This document shows, piece after piece, positions 22,824 to 31,481 of a stretch of DNA of 39,351 nucleotides. Source of the stretch: Clostridiales bacterium. Lineage in GTDB: Bacteria > Bacillota > Clostridia > Oscillospirales > Oscillospiraceae. A program made the position numbers and the translations under genes. Location: positions 1 to 39,351 of the forward strand of contig JAJQFJ010000071.1 of assembly GCA_021201185.1 (NCBI GenBank). Direction: 5' to 3'. The stretch's first letter is position 1. Each line of letters starts with the position of its first letter. The notes under the pieces were generated by a model. That model was given only the letters and a program-made list of their open reading frames with translations, had not been told where the DNA came from and ran no database searches.

Positions 22824-25800
22824 GTGGAAGAAACAGGAAAAGCCCTTCGTCTTGGGATAGACGTGGGTTCCACAACCGTCAAAGTAGTCGTCACTGACCA
22901 GGAGACTGGGAAAGTACTCCACGCGCGCTACGTGCGGCACAACGCCAGGCAGCAGGAGACAGTGAAGAAGCTGCTGTGGGAGGCGGCGGAGCAATTCCCC
23001 ACAGCGCAGCTCCGGGCGGCGGTCTGCGGCTCCGGCGGCAGACCGATTGCACAAAAGCTGGGCGTTCCATACATACAGGAGGTGGTGGCCAATTCCGCCG
23101 CTGTTCGGGCGCTGTACCCCAACGTAAAAACTGCCGTGGAGCTGGGAGGACAGGACGCGAAGGTCATATTCTTCCACTACGACGAACAAAAGGGGCAGCT
23201 CCAAACCTCGGATATGCGAATGAACGGCAGCTGTGCCGGCGGCACCGGCGCATTCATCGACGAGGTGGCGGCGCTGCTGAACGTGGAGCCGGAGCAGTTT
23301 GAAGCTCTGGCGGAACGGGGAAACACGGTTTACGACATCTCCGGCCGGTGCGGTGTGTTCGCCAAGACAGACATCCAGCCGCTGCTCCTATCTGGAGCGA
23401 AGAAGGAGGACATTGCTCTCTCCACCTTCCACGCCATCGTGAAGCAGACCATCGGCGGGCTGGCTCAGGGGCTGGAGCTGAAAACCCCTATTATTTTTGA
23501 AGGCGGCCCCCTGACCTTCCACCCCACTCTGGTGCAGGTCTTTGCAGAGCGGCTGCACCTGACGGAAAACGACATTGTCTGCCCGGAGCACCCGGAGACC
23601 ATCGTGGCCTACGGCACGGCCATCGCCATTGACCAGCTTTTCCCCAATGAGGAGGATGCAGTCACCCTGGCGGAGCTGCTGGCGCGGCTGGCGCAGTCAG
23701 AGGAGGCTTCCAACGCCGACGAGGATGTGCAGAAGCCCTTTTTCCCTTCTCTGGAGGAACAGCAACGGTTTCAGGCAAGGCATGACCGGGAGCTGAAGGA
23801 CCTGTGCCCGCCGACGCCGGTGGACGGGGAGCTGCGGGTCTGGCTGGGCATCGACTCCGGCAGCACCACCTCCAAGTTCGTCCTGCTGGATGAGGAGGAG
23901 CGGGTCATTGACCGCTTTTACGCGAATAACAAAGGGGAGCCTTTGCTGGTGGTGCGGGACGGGCTGAACGCCATCAAGCGGAAATATGACGCCCAGGGCA
24001 TCAAGCTCACCGTTCTGGGCCTGGGCACCACAGGCTACGGCGAGCAGCTGCTGGCTCAGGCATTTGGGGCAGACTACCACACCGTGGAGACGGTGGCCCA
24101 CGCCATGGGCTGCACCCAGTACTACCCGGAGGCCACCTTCCTGCTGGACATCGGCGGACAGGACATGAAGGCCATCTGGCTGGAGGACGGCATCATCACC
24201 AACATCATGCTGAACGAAGCCTGCTCCTCCGGGTGCGGCTCCTTTCTGGAAAATTTCGCGGTGAACCTGAACCTCCCGGTGGAGGAGATCGCGGAGGCGG
24301 CGTTCCGCTCAAAGGCTCCGGCCAAACTGGGCAGCCGCTGCACCGTGTTTATGAACAGCACCATCATTAACGAGCAGCGGCGGGGCAAAGGCCCGGACGA
24401 CATTATGGCTGGACTTTGCCGTTCCATCATTGAGAACGTGTTCACCAAGGTGGTGCGCATCTCCAACACCGCCCAGCTGGGGGACTGCATTGTGGTGCAG
24501 GGTGGCACCTTCCGCAACCGGGCGGTGCTGCGGGCGCTGGAGGAATATCTGGGCGCAGAGGTGAAGCTGGCTCCCTACCCAGGCGAAATGGGCGCCATCG
24601 GCGCGGCTCTGGCAGTGAAACGGCAGGTGGAGGAATCCGGCTATCAGAATGGCGTCTGTTCCTCCTTCATCGGCTTTGACGCGGTGGAACGCTTTACCTA
24701 TGAGACGCAGACCGGCGTTCCCTGCTTGGGCTGCGGCAACCGGTGCAGCCGCACCATCGTCCGTTTCTCCACCGGCAGACAGTGGATCTCCGGCAACCGG
24801 TGCGAGAAGGGTGCGGCGGAGGCGCAGGACGGCTCCGCGCCGGAGAAACCGGCAAAGGAAAAAGCGGCGGACCTGTTCGTGGAACGGGAACGCCTGCTGT
24901 TTCAGGACTACCCGTATCATCAGGCCGCCCCGGACAAGGGCGAGGTCATCGGCCTGCCCAGAGTGCTGGAGTTCTGGGACAGTATGCCCTTCTGGAGCAC
25001 CTTCTTCCGGGCGTTGGGCTACCGGGTGAGGTTCTCCCACAAGAGCTCCCGTAAAATGTATGAGCAGGGGCTGCAATATGTGGCCTCCGACACGGTCTGC
25101 TTCCCGGCCAAGCTGGTACACGGCCACATCATGGATTTGGCGCAGACGGGGGTTGACCGCATCTTTTTCCCCTACGTGATGCATATGCCCCCGGAGGGGG
25201 TGGACAAGCTCAGCCCCTATGTCTGTTCCGTCCTCCAAGGCTATCCCGTGGTGGTGCGGAACTCCCAGGACCCGGGGCGGGGCGGGAAGGTCGTCTTTGA
25301 CACTCCGGTGTTTCACTGGTTTGCAGAGAAGGACCGAAAGAAGCAGATTTGCCGCTACGCCGAGGAGACCCTGGGCGTCACCAAAGAGGAGGCGGAGTCC
25401 GCCTTTCAGGATGGCGAACGGGCATTGCTCACCTTCCGAAATACGCTGACCGGGCGAGGGGAGGAAGTGCTGCGCCAGGTGCATGAAAACGGCTCCTATG
25501 CGGTGGTGCTGACGGGGCGGCCCTACCACACCGACCCCTTCATCTGCCACGACATCTTCAAGCGGTTCGAGGAGCGGGGCGTGCCGGTGCTGACCGTGGA
25601 CAGCCTGCCCCATCTCAGCGAGCAGAACCTGAAAAACACCACCATCGAAATCACCAACAACTTCCACACCCGGATGCTGGAGGGCGCTATGGTGGCGGCG
25701 AAGGACCCGGTGCTGGAGTATGTGCAGATCGTCAGCTTCGGCTGCGGTCACGACGCCATTTTGTCCGACGAGATCAGCCGCATCCTCACCGAGAGCGGGG

Positions 25801-27194
25801 GCAAGTCCCCGCTGATCCTCAAGGTGGACGAGAGCGACGCCACCGGCTCCCTGGGGATTCGTATCCAGTCCTTCCTGGAGACCATTGAAATCAAGCGGAG
25901 AGACGCCCGACTGCGGGAGGCAATGCTGCACTGTTACAGAGCGTTGCCGGAACCCAGCCCGACCAAATTCTACAAGCAGGACAAGAAAACCCGCACCATC
26001 CTGGTCCCCAATATTTCCGGGGAGGTGTCCGTCCTGCTCTCCGCCATCATGGAGAAGGAGAACTATAAAGTTCAGACATTGCCTATCGGAGGCCGGGAGC
26101 AAATCGCGCTGGGAAAGAAGTATGTCCACAACGACATCTGCTTCCCCTGTCAGATGGTGATCGGGGAGCTGATCAGCGCCCTGCAGAAGGGCCACTACCG
26201 GCAGGACGAGGTGGCCGTGGCGATGGTGAAATTCCAGTGCGACTGCCGGATGTCCCACTATGCGGGATTGCTCCGCAAAGGGCTGGACAGAGCCGGGTTC
26301 ACGGAGGTGCCCATCGTCACCACAGACATGGGCGATACGAAGGAGATGCACCCCGGCGTCGCCGTCCTTGGGGTCAGCGCAGTCTGGGAGGCGGTGTGGA
26401 CGTTTATGATGCTGGACATCCTCACCGACCTCTGCCGGAAGATACGCCCCTATGAGCTGCATCCCGGCGAGACGGACGAGGTTTACCAGAACTGCGTTGA
26501 GCAGATCGCAGAGGGTATCCGCAGCGGCGTAGGAAATGCCAGGTGTGCCTTTGCCCGCTGCATTGACCGGATGGGGCAGATTCCCTACGACCGGAGCCAC
26601 CTGAAACCAAAGGTGTTCGTCACCGGTGAGCTGCTGGTGACCTATCACCCCGGCTCCAACTTCAACATCGAGCGGTATTTGGAGGCCAACGGCATGGAGA
26701 CGGCCTTCCCCCGAATCACCGATCAGCTGCGGAAGGATTTCCGGGCAACGGAGTGTGAAATCAAGGACTATCACGCCAACATCCCGCCCTATCCCCAGCT
26801 GGTGGAGGGCCTGTTTGACTATGTGCAAAGGCAGCTGGAGAAGGTCGCCATCCGGCACCCCCTCTATGAATATGCAAAGAAACCGAAGGAGCTGTATCAG
26901 GAGGTCAGTGAAATCATCCCGGAGACGCTGAGCTGCGGCGAGGGCTGGCTGATGGCGGCGGAGATCGCCCACAACGCCAAAGCGGGCGTGAAATCCTTCA
27001 TCATTTTGCAGCCCTTCGGCTGTCTGCCCAACCACGTCTGTGGCCGGGGCGTCATCAAGCGGCTCAAGGAGGAGTACCCGGACATCTCCATCCTGCCGCT
27101 GGATTTGGACCCGGACACCAGCTACGCCAACGTGGAAAACCGTCTGCAAATGCTCATCATGAATCATGGGGCAGCGCAGACCGCCGTCCGTTGA
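22824..27194 (+). CDS. Giant acyl-CoA dehydratase activase/2-hydroxyacyl-CoA dehydratase-related protein
   Basis: A 1456-residue protein. Two BadF/HgdC-type ATPase domains lie in tandem: GIDVGSTTVK (about residue 11) with the Fe-S Cys region NGSCAGGTGAF (about 133), and GIDSGSTTSK (about 342) with NEACSSGCGSF (about 463). A Cys-rich GCGNRCSRT segment and a DUF2229-like domain follow from about 690, and the C-terminal third resembles the HgdB/FldC-type dehydratase subunit (NDICFPCQMV, FQCDCRMSHY, CLPNHVCGRG). Activases use ATP to push one electron at very low potential into radical dehydratases; the long fusion is found in gut Clostridia and its substrate is unknown. GTG start with AAAGGAAG upstream; it ends in a terminator. 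Confidence 0.85.
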   Translation: MEETGKALRLGIDVGSTTVKVVVTDQETGKVLHARYVRHNARQQETVKKLLWEAAEQFPTAQLRAAVCGSGGRPIAQKLGVPYIQEVVANSAAVRALYPNVKTAVELGGQDAKVIFFHYDEQKGQLQTSDMRMNGSCAGGTGAFIDEVAALLNVEPEQFEALAERGNTVYDISGRCGVFAKTDIQPLLLSGAKKEDIALSTFHAIVKQTIGGLAQGLELKTPIIFEGGPLTFHPTLVQVFAERLHLTENDIVCPEHPETIVAYGTAIAIDQLFPNEEDAVTLAELLARLAQSEEASNADEDVQKPFFPSLEEQQRFQARHDRELKDLCPPTPVDGELRVWLGIDSGSTTSKFVLLDEEERVIDRFYANNKGEPLLVVRDGLNAIKRKYDAQGIKLTVLGLGTTGYGEQLLAQAFGADYHTVETVAHAMGCTQYYPEATFLLDIGGQDMKAIWLEDGIITNIMLNEACSSGCGSFLENFAVNLNLPVEEIAEAAFRSKAPAKLGSRCTVFMNSTIINEQRRGKGPDDIMAGLCRSIIENVFTKVVRISNTAQLGDCIVVQGGTFRNRAVLRALEEYLGAEVKLAPYPGEMGAIGAALAVKRQVEESGYQNGVCSSFIGFDAVERFTYETQTGVPCLGCGNRCSRTIVRFSTGRQWISGNRCEKGAAEAQDGSAPEKPAKEKAADLFVERERLLFQDYPYHQAAPDKGEVIGLPRVLEFWDSMPFWSTFFRALGYRVRFSHKSSRKMYEQGLQYVASDTVCFPAKLVHGHIMDLAQTGVDRIFFPYVMHMPPEGVDKLSPYVCSVLQGYPVVVRNSQDPGRGGKVVFDTPVFHWFAEKDRKKQICRYAEETLGVTKEEAESAFQDGERALLTFRNTLTGRGEEVLRQVHENGSYAVVLTGRPYHTDPFICHDIFKRFEERGVPVLTVDSLPHLSEQNLKNTTIEITNNFHTRMLEGAMVAAKDPVLEYVQIVSFGCGHDAILSDEISRILTESGGKSPLILKVDESDATGSLGIRIQSFLETIEIKRRDARLREAMLHCYRALPEPSPTKFYKQDKKTRTILVPNISGEVSVLLSAIMEKENYKVQTLPIGGREQIALGKKYVHNDICFPCQMVIGELISALQKGHYRQDEVAVAMVKFQCDCRMSHYAGLLRKGLDRAGFTEVPIVTTDMGDTKEMHPGVAVLGVSAVWEAVWTFMMLDILTDLCRKIRPYELHPGETDEVYQNCVEQIAEGIRSGVGNARCAFARCIDRMGQIPYDRSHLKPKVFVTGELLVTYHPGSNFNIERYLEANGMETAFPRITDQLRKDFRATECEIKDYHANIPPYPQLVEGLFDYVQRQLEKVAIRHPLYEYAKKPKELYQEVSEIIPETLSCGEGWLMAAEIAHNAKAGVKSFIILQPFGCLPNHVCGRGVIKRLKEEYPDISILPLDLDPDTSYANVENRLQMLIMNHGAAQTAVR

Positions 27195-27238
27195 GGAGGG
27201 AACTCCCTTCTGAGCTTCTACCCTTCCAGGCGAAAACG

Positions 27239-27285
27239 AACGAGCGAGAACTTTCTTCAAGGAAGTCCCCGCTCGTTTTCTTTTG
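27239..27285 (+). terminator. Terminator of the activase gene
   Basis: AACGAGCG (27239-27246) pairs with CGCTCGTT (27270-27277), with an inner GAACTTTCTTC/AAGGAAGTCC stem, followed by TTCTTTTGTATTT. Confidence 0.75.
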
Positions 27286-27318
27286 TATTTCTCCAGACCG
27301 TACCGCAAAGCCTTTTCC

Positions 27319-27737
27319 TCATAAAAACAGCTTACATTCCTTCCGGTTGGCGCAGAGAACGCTAAGCGCTACTCCGCCCACGCTGGTGATAACACGGCCC
27401 AGCTTCTTTGCTTCAACGGGACATTTCTCGGCACAGAGGCCGCACTTGACGCAGGCATCCGATAGGCACGGTTCCCATAAACGCACACAAGGATTGATCT
27501 GGCCTTGTTCCAGGCTAAGGCACACAGCCGGTCAAGCGCAGTCTAGGGGACACGCCCATCGTAGGCGGGAACGGCGATCAGGGCAACATCGTCCTCTGCA
27601 AGTGCTATTTCTGAAAAAACAACATTCCGGTCATACAGGTCGATTTCTGCCGCCTATTCTGACAGACTGCGGCTCAAAATGTCGGCGGCTTTCTTCGTCC
27701 CTCCGGTTGGGCTGAAGGTGATTTCATAAAATTGCAT
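27319..27737 (-). pseudogene. Decayed EFR1-type flavodoxin-ferredoxin gene
   Basis: Read leftward from ATG 27737 (AAGGAAG upstream), the frame gives MQFYEITFSPTGGTKKAADIL, a flavodoxin FMN loop. Two in-frame TAG stops interrupt it, one after SRSLSE and one after YDGRVP. The flavodoxin then reads LVCVYGNRAY and jumps, with a frame change, straight to the ferredoxin part DACVKCGLCAEKCPVEA, so most of the middle has been deleted. Only one complete CxxCxxCxxxC cluster remains. Such genes are normally about 260 codons, like the intact one at 4483. It is a pseudogene with at least three lesions. Confidence 0.8.
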
Positions 27738-27862
27738 GGTGAGACTTCCTTCATTGTTATAAACAGAGTATGTATTTTTTATCGTGCATATGGAAAGGAA
27801 TGGAACTTGGGAGACGTTTACAGAAAGCAAAGCAACAGCATGACATGAAAATTTCCATTGGG

Positions 27863-27905
27863 ATTAACCTATGTTAATGCAGAAATGACTTCCATTTGAT
27901 ATAAT
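27863..27905 (+). promoter_or_regulatory. Extended -10 promoter with Fnr-like dyad
   Basis: ATTAAC-N4-GTTAAT (27863-27878) is a perfect dyad with the TTnAn-N4-nTnAA layout of Crp/Fnr sites. It is centred about 41 bases upstream of the likely start site given by the extended -10 TG-A-TATAAT (27897-27905). No -35 is visible, as expected for a class II activated promoter. It drives the adjacent Crp/Fnr gene. Confidence 0.7.
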
Positions 27906-27937
27906 AAAATAAAATTTGACAGAAGACAAGGAGTTAT

Positions 27938-28525
27938 ATGATGACGCCCTATCAATTCTACACCGACATCTGTCAGATAAGATCGCCGGAGGTAATACAG
28001 ACGCTGGTCGATGCGACGGAGGTCCGCCATATCAAAAAGGGTGGGTTCCTGATCCGTGCCGGGGAAAGTCAGCCGAACATCTCCTTCCTGATGGAGGGGC
28101 TGCTGCGGGGCTTTTTCCTGGACGCCGACGGAAAGGACGTCACCGACTGCTTTGGCTTCCGGTGCGGCACTCCGGCCATGGCCTTCTGTCGGCTCGGAGA
28201 GGAAAACATTTCCCCTATGACCATCGAGATGCTGGAGAACAGCGTATTTTACTGCGTCCCCATTTCGTTGATCCTCGAATTGCAGACGCGTTATCCCGAG
28301 GTGACGATGTTTTACAACTGTGTGCTCATCACCGCATTGGACGAGCACTGGCGAATGAAGCAGGTGCTCCACCAATACACCGCACTACAGCGCTACCAGT
28401 GGTTCCTGGAGACCTATCCGGGTCTGGTGGACCGGGTGAGCAACAAAAATATTGCGTCCTTCCTGGGAATGTCGCCGGTGACGCTGAGCCGCCTGCGCAG
28501 AACGATGCGGGAACAACAGGAGTGA
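27938..28525 (+). CDS. Crp/Fnr-family transcriptional regulator
   Basis: A 195-residue regulator with an N-terminal cyclic-nucleotide-binding-like barrel (residues 15-125; GGFLIRAGESQPNISFLMEGLLRGFF) and a short C-terminal helix-turn-helix (about 165-190; SNKNIASFLGMSPVTLSRLRR). There is no N-terminal Cys cluster, so it is not a true oxygen-sensing Fnr, and the cAMP-binding residues are not evident. ATG 27938 or ATG 27941 could be used, with AAGGAG at 27928-27933; spacing favours the second. A dyad at -41 in its own promoter suggests autoactivation. The leucine-rich surface gene 49 nt downstream is a likely target or co-transcript. Confidence 0.85.
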   Translation: MMTPYQFYTDICQIRSPEVIQTLVDATEVRHIKKGGFLIRAGESQPNISFLMEGLLRGFFLDADGKDVTDCFGFRCGTPAMAFCRLGEENISPMTIEMLENSVFYCVPISLILELQTRYPEVTMFYNCVLITALDEHWRMKQVLHQYTALQRYQWFLETYPGLVDRVSNKNIASFLGMSPVTLSRLRRTMREQQE

Positions 28526-28574
28526 TCCTGAGTCCATATAGTACCAATAAACCAGTTTCAAAGGAGGAAATCTG

Positions 28575-30914
28575 ATGAAACACCAATGGAAACGGCTGGC
28601 TGCACTGGCTATGGTCCTGTCCATGTGCCTGTCCCTGCTGTCCGCCAACGCCTGGGCGACGGAAGTCTCCGGGGGGGGGTACACTGAGGACAGTTTTGTA
28701 GCCGAGTCGGAGACAGCTGACGATTCGTCCGCCCCAGAGACGGAGGAGACCGGGGAAGCAGCCCCGGTAGAGGACGAGGCCGCAGAAGAGGCGGAATCCG
28801 CCGACACAGCGGATACGTCTGAGGCGGAAGAGCTCACCGAAGAAGAGGACCTCGCCTCTGTGGAGGAGACCGCAGAAGACGGGGAGTCCGACACAGAGGG
28901 AGAGATCGCTCTGACCGCTGGGGAGTCCGACGAGTCCGACGCCCTCGTCTCCGCCACGGCGGACGAGGAGGATGATTCCGTCCTGGACAGCGGCACCTGC
29001 GGCGACAACCTGACCTGGACGCTGAACAGCGACTATGTGCTGATCATCTCCGGCACCGGGGATATGACGGACTGGAGCAGCTCTTCCAGTATTCCCTGGT
29101 ACAGCTACATCGAAAAAATTACTCAGGTTGTCATTGAGAGCGGCGTGACCAGCATTGGGCGCTATGCATTCTACAACTGCACCGGCCTGACCAGCGTTGT
29201 TATTCCTGACAGCGTGACCAGTATTGGGAACTATGCGTTCCGTGGTTGCACCGGCCTGATCAGCGTGTCAATCCCGGACAGTGTCACCTCCATCGGCGAT
29301 GCTGCGTTCTACAGCTGCACGAGCCTGACCAGCGTGACCATCCCAGACGGTGTCACCAGAATCGGCAGTGAAACGTTCTACTGCTGCTACTCCCTCGCCA
29401 GCGTCACTATTCCCGACAGCGTCACCTCTATTAGCAGCTATGCGTTCTACTACTGCACGAGCCTGACCAGTGTGACCATTCCGGACGGCGTCACTAGCAT
29501 CGGCGCGTATGCGTTCGAAGGCTGCTCAAAGCTCGCCAGCGTCACCATTCCCGACAGCGTTACCTATATCGGCAGTTCTGCGTTCCGGTACTGTGCAAGC
29601 CTGACCAGCGTGACCATCCCGGACGGCGTCACCACTATCGGCAGCTATGCGTTCTATAGTTGCGGGAAGCTGACCAGCGTGACCATCCCGGACAGTGTCA
29701 CCTCTATTGGGGTGTATGCGTTCGATGGATGCTACAAACTGACCGACGTCTACTACGGCAGCACCGAGGACGATTGGAACACCATCGATATTGGCAGCGG
29801 CAACGAATATCTGACCTACGCCACCATCCACTACACCGAGTCCGGCGAGACTGGCGGCGATGCTGATCCGACCTATTATACACGATATGCCTATGCCAGC
29901 AAGGGCAGTTCCGTCACCCTCTCGGCCTATCTGCTGGACAAGAACGGCAACGAGGTCGATTTCTCTGCGGACAGCTCTTATACCTTCCGGTGGGTCAAGG
30001 TCACGGACGCCTTTGTCGTGTACGACGAAGATGAAGGGACCGGACTCTGGGAACAGACGGAGAGCGACGTTCTGGGAACCGACTCCACCTACACCATCGC
30101 CTCTGTGTCCGCCGACGACTACTTTGACGAGGGCTCCGATTCCTTGTATTACTACATCTGTTACATTTATCAGGACGGCGTTTTGGTGGCATTAGATTAT
30201 GTGAATATTCTCGACCCGTCTGTCTGGTCTGGCACGTCCTCTAATATCTACGCCAACGTCGGCGATAGCGTCACCCTCAAGGCCTATCTGGAGAGCGCCA
30301 ACGGCTTTGCCCTGGATTTTGACACATTCGACTACGACGACATCACCTTTGCGTGGGTCAAGGTCACGTGCTCGATGGATTCTGCCAGCGGGGACTGGGT
30401 CTGCAAGGCGGGGGATGTCCTGGGGACGGACGCCTCCTACACCATTGACGCACTGACTACCGGGGATTTCTATAACACAGACAGCGATACATACTATTAC
30501 TATGTCTGCTACATCTATCAGTACGGCTACCAGATTGCGTCTGATACCGTGTACATCTCGGGGCATATCTGGGACGACGGCGTGGTCACCACGGAGCCCA
30601 CCTGCACGGTCGAGGGCGTCATGACCTACACCTGCACCGTCTGCGGCGAGACCTACACGGTAGCGATTCCCGCCACCGGGACCTCTGATTCCGGCACTAC
30701 AGACGACAGTTCCAACAGCTCTACGTCTGATTCCTCCAGCAGTAGTTCCTCCAGCAACAGTTCCTCCAGCAGCAGCGCCTCCGACGCTGAGGCCTCAGGG
30801 GTGGAGACCGGCGACAGTGCCAGCCTGACCCTGTGGGCAGCGCTGGCGGGGATCGCCCTGCTGGCCATGGCCACGATCCTGGCGACCAGACGCCGCGTTA
30901 GCCATAAAAAGTAA
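28575..30914 (+). CDS. Wall-anchored BspA-type leucine-rich repeat surface protein
   Basis: A 779-residue exported protein. The signal peptide (residues 1-28) ends at ANAWA. Residues 34-135 are an acidic Glu/Asp/Ser/Thr linker. Nine LRR_5 units of 23 residues (pattern TSIGxYAFxxCxxLTSVTIPDSV) span about 185-395. Two similar Ig-like modules follow (about 430-545 and 546-660; each has a SVTL strand, FxWVKV, DVLGTDxxYTI and YYYxCYIYQ). Then come a Cys-x-x-Cys module ending YTVAIPATG, a Ser-rich stalk, and a sorting-type end: VETGD, a hydrophobic helix and RRRVSHKK. BspA-like LRR proteins bind host or bacterial surfaces. AAAGGAGG is 7 nt upstream. Confidence 0.88.
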   Translation: MKHQWKRLAALAMVLSMCLSLLSANAWATEVSGGGYTEDSFVAESETADDSSAPETEETGEAAPVEDEAAEEAESADTADTSEAEELTEEEDLASVEETAEDGESDTEGEIALTAGESDESDALVSATADEEDDSVLDSGTCGDNLTWTLNSDYVLIISGTGDMTDWSSSSSIPWYSYIEKITQVVIESGVTSIGRYAFYNCTGLTSVVIPDSVTSIGNYAFRGCTGLISVSIPDSVTSIGDAAFYSCTSLTSVTIPDGVTRIGSETFYCCYSLASVTIPDSVTSISSYAFYYCTSLTSVTIPDGVTSIGAYAFEGCSKLASVTIPDSVTYIGSSAFRYCASLTSVTIPDGVTTIGSYAFYSCGKLTSVTIPDSVTSIGVYAFDGCYKLTDVYYGSTEDDWNTIDIGSGNEYLTYATIHYTESGETGGDADPTYYTRYAYASKGSSVTLSAYLLDKNGNEVDFSADSSYTFRWVKVTDAFVVYDEDEGTGLWEQTESDVLGTDSTYTIASVSADDYFDEGSDSLYYYICYIYQDGVLVALDYVNILDPSVWSGTSSNIYANVGDSVTLKAYLESANGFALDFDTFDYDDITFAWVKVTCSMDSASGDWVCKAGDVLGTDASYTIDALTTGDFYNTDSDTYYYYVCYIYQYGYQIASDTVYISGHIWDDGVVTTEPTCTVEGVMTYTCTVCGETYTVAIPATGTSDSGTTDDSSNSSTSDSSSSSSSSNSSSSSSASDAEASGVETGDSASLTLWAALAGIALLAMATILATRRRVSHKK
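29136..29756 (+). repeat. Nine 69-bp tandem repeats encoding the LRR units
   Basis: The GCGTTC-type core recurs every 69 bp (29166, 29235, 29304 and so on through nine units). Each unit encodes 23 residues. Similarity is highest over the ATCCCGGACnGCGTCACC stretch. Such arrays can vary in number by recombination. Confidence 0.85.
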
Positions 30915-30942
30915 CATGTCCGACTGACCGGATAAAAAACCG

Positions 30943-30980
30943 GGCGGGGCTGGGAGTTGACTCCCGGCCCCGCCTTTTTT
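30943..30980 (+). terminator. Terminator of the surface-protein gene
   Basis: GGCGGGGC (30943-30950) pairs with GCCCCGCC (30967-30974), with inner TGGGAG/CTCCC, followed by six T. It is a very stable intrinsic terminator. Confidence 0.9.
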
Positions 30981-31033
30981 CGCACGTGGTAAGGTCATTC
31001 ATGATTCTGGAGAAGATAGATATGCCATAACGG

Positions 31034-31294
31034 TCAAAAACGATATTGATTCCATTCACCTGTCCAATCCTTTGGATTGCCCAGACAAAACCAGGCGGCA
31101 CTGTTCTCATGGTTCAGCGCCGCGATTTTTGCGGCATTCGTCCCACGGGTCAGCCCATTGTCAATCAGCTTTCCCTGTGCGCAGCCAAAGGCTATTCCGC
31201 TGGGGCGGTACCCGCCGTGGCCGTACGGCATGGTATAAATAAAATCGCCGGTCGCCTCATCGCGGAGATAGGCCTGATTCCCCATGCGTCCCAT
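31034..31294 (-). CDS. Unidentified small protein or gene fragment
   Basis: An 86-codon leftward reading, from ATG 31294 to 31034, with protein-like composition (GNQAYLRDEATGDFIYTMPYG, NGLTRGTNAAKIAALNHENS, WFCLGNPKDWTGEW). In-frame codons continue upstream for about 20 residues to a TGA near 31356 without a start codon. I see no ribosome site and recognise no family, so it may be the tail of a lost gene. It lies in the 566-nt interval between the surface-protein gene and gdpP, which otherwise shows only the terminator and the gdpP promoter. Confidence 0.3.
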   Translation of the reverse strand: MGRMGNQAYLRDEATGDFIYTMPYGHGGYRPSGIAFGCAQGKLIDNGLTRGTNAAKIAALNHENSAAWFCLGNPKDWTGEWNQYRF

Positions 31295-31392
31295 GAACTG
31301 GCGTTCTCCGAAAGATGTTCTTTCTTCTTTCCCAAAGTGTAAGGTATGATGGACGAACCTACGCGGGCTCCCCTCTCATTTTGGGAATCCTC

Positions 31393-31434
31393 TTGCAATT
31401 TCTGCTCTGTTGTGCCATAATTTGGACATATAAT
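31393..31434 (+). promoter_or_regulatory. Promoter of the gdpP-rplI-dnaB operon
   Basis: TTGCAA (31393-31398), 17-nt spacer, CATAAT (31416-31421). A second consensus-like -10, TATAAT (31429-31434), lies just downstream without a clear -35. An AGGAGG ribosome site follows near 31467. Confidence 0.6.
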
Positions 31435-31481
31435 GGGAAGCTGCTCATACGAATGGAACGGGCAGGAAGGAGGAGAGACGG

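Noticed and set aside
24309..27308. 999-codon reading antisense to the activase gene
   Set aside because: His/Val/Leu-rich shadow of a high-GC gene; the plus-strand protein is clearly recognised.
29136..29756. Regular 69-bp repeats resembling a CRISPR array
   Set aside because: They are in frame, have no unique spacers and encode LRR_5 units.
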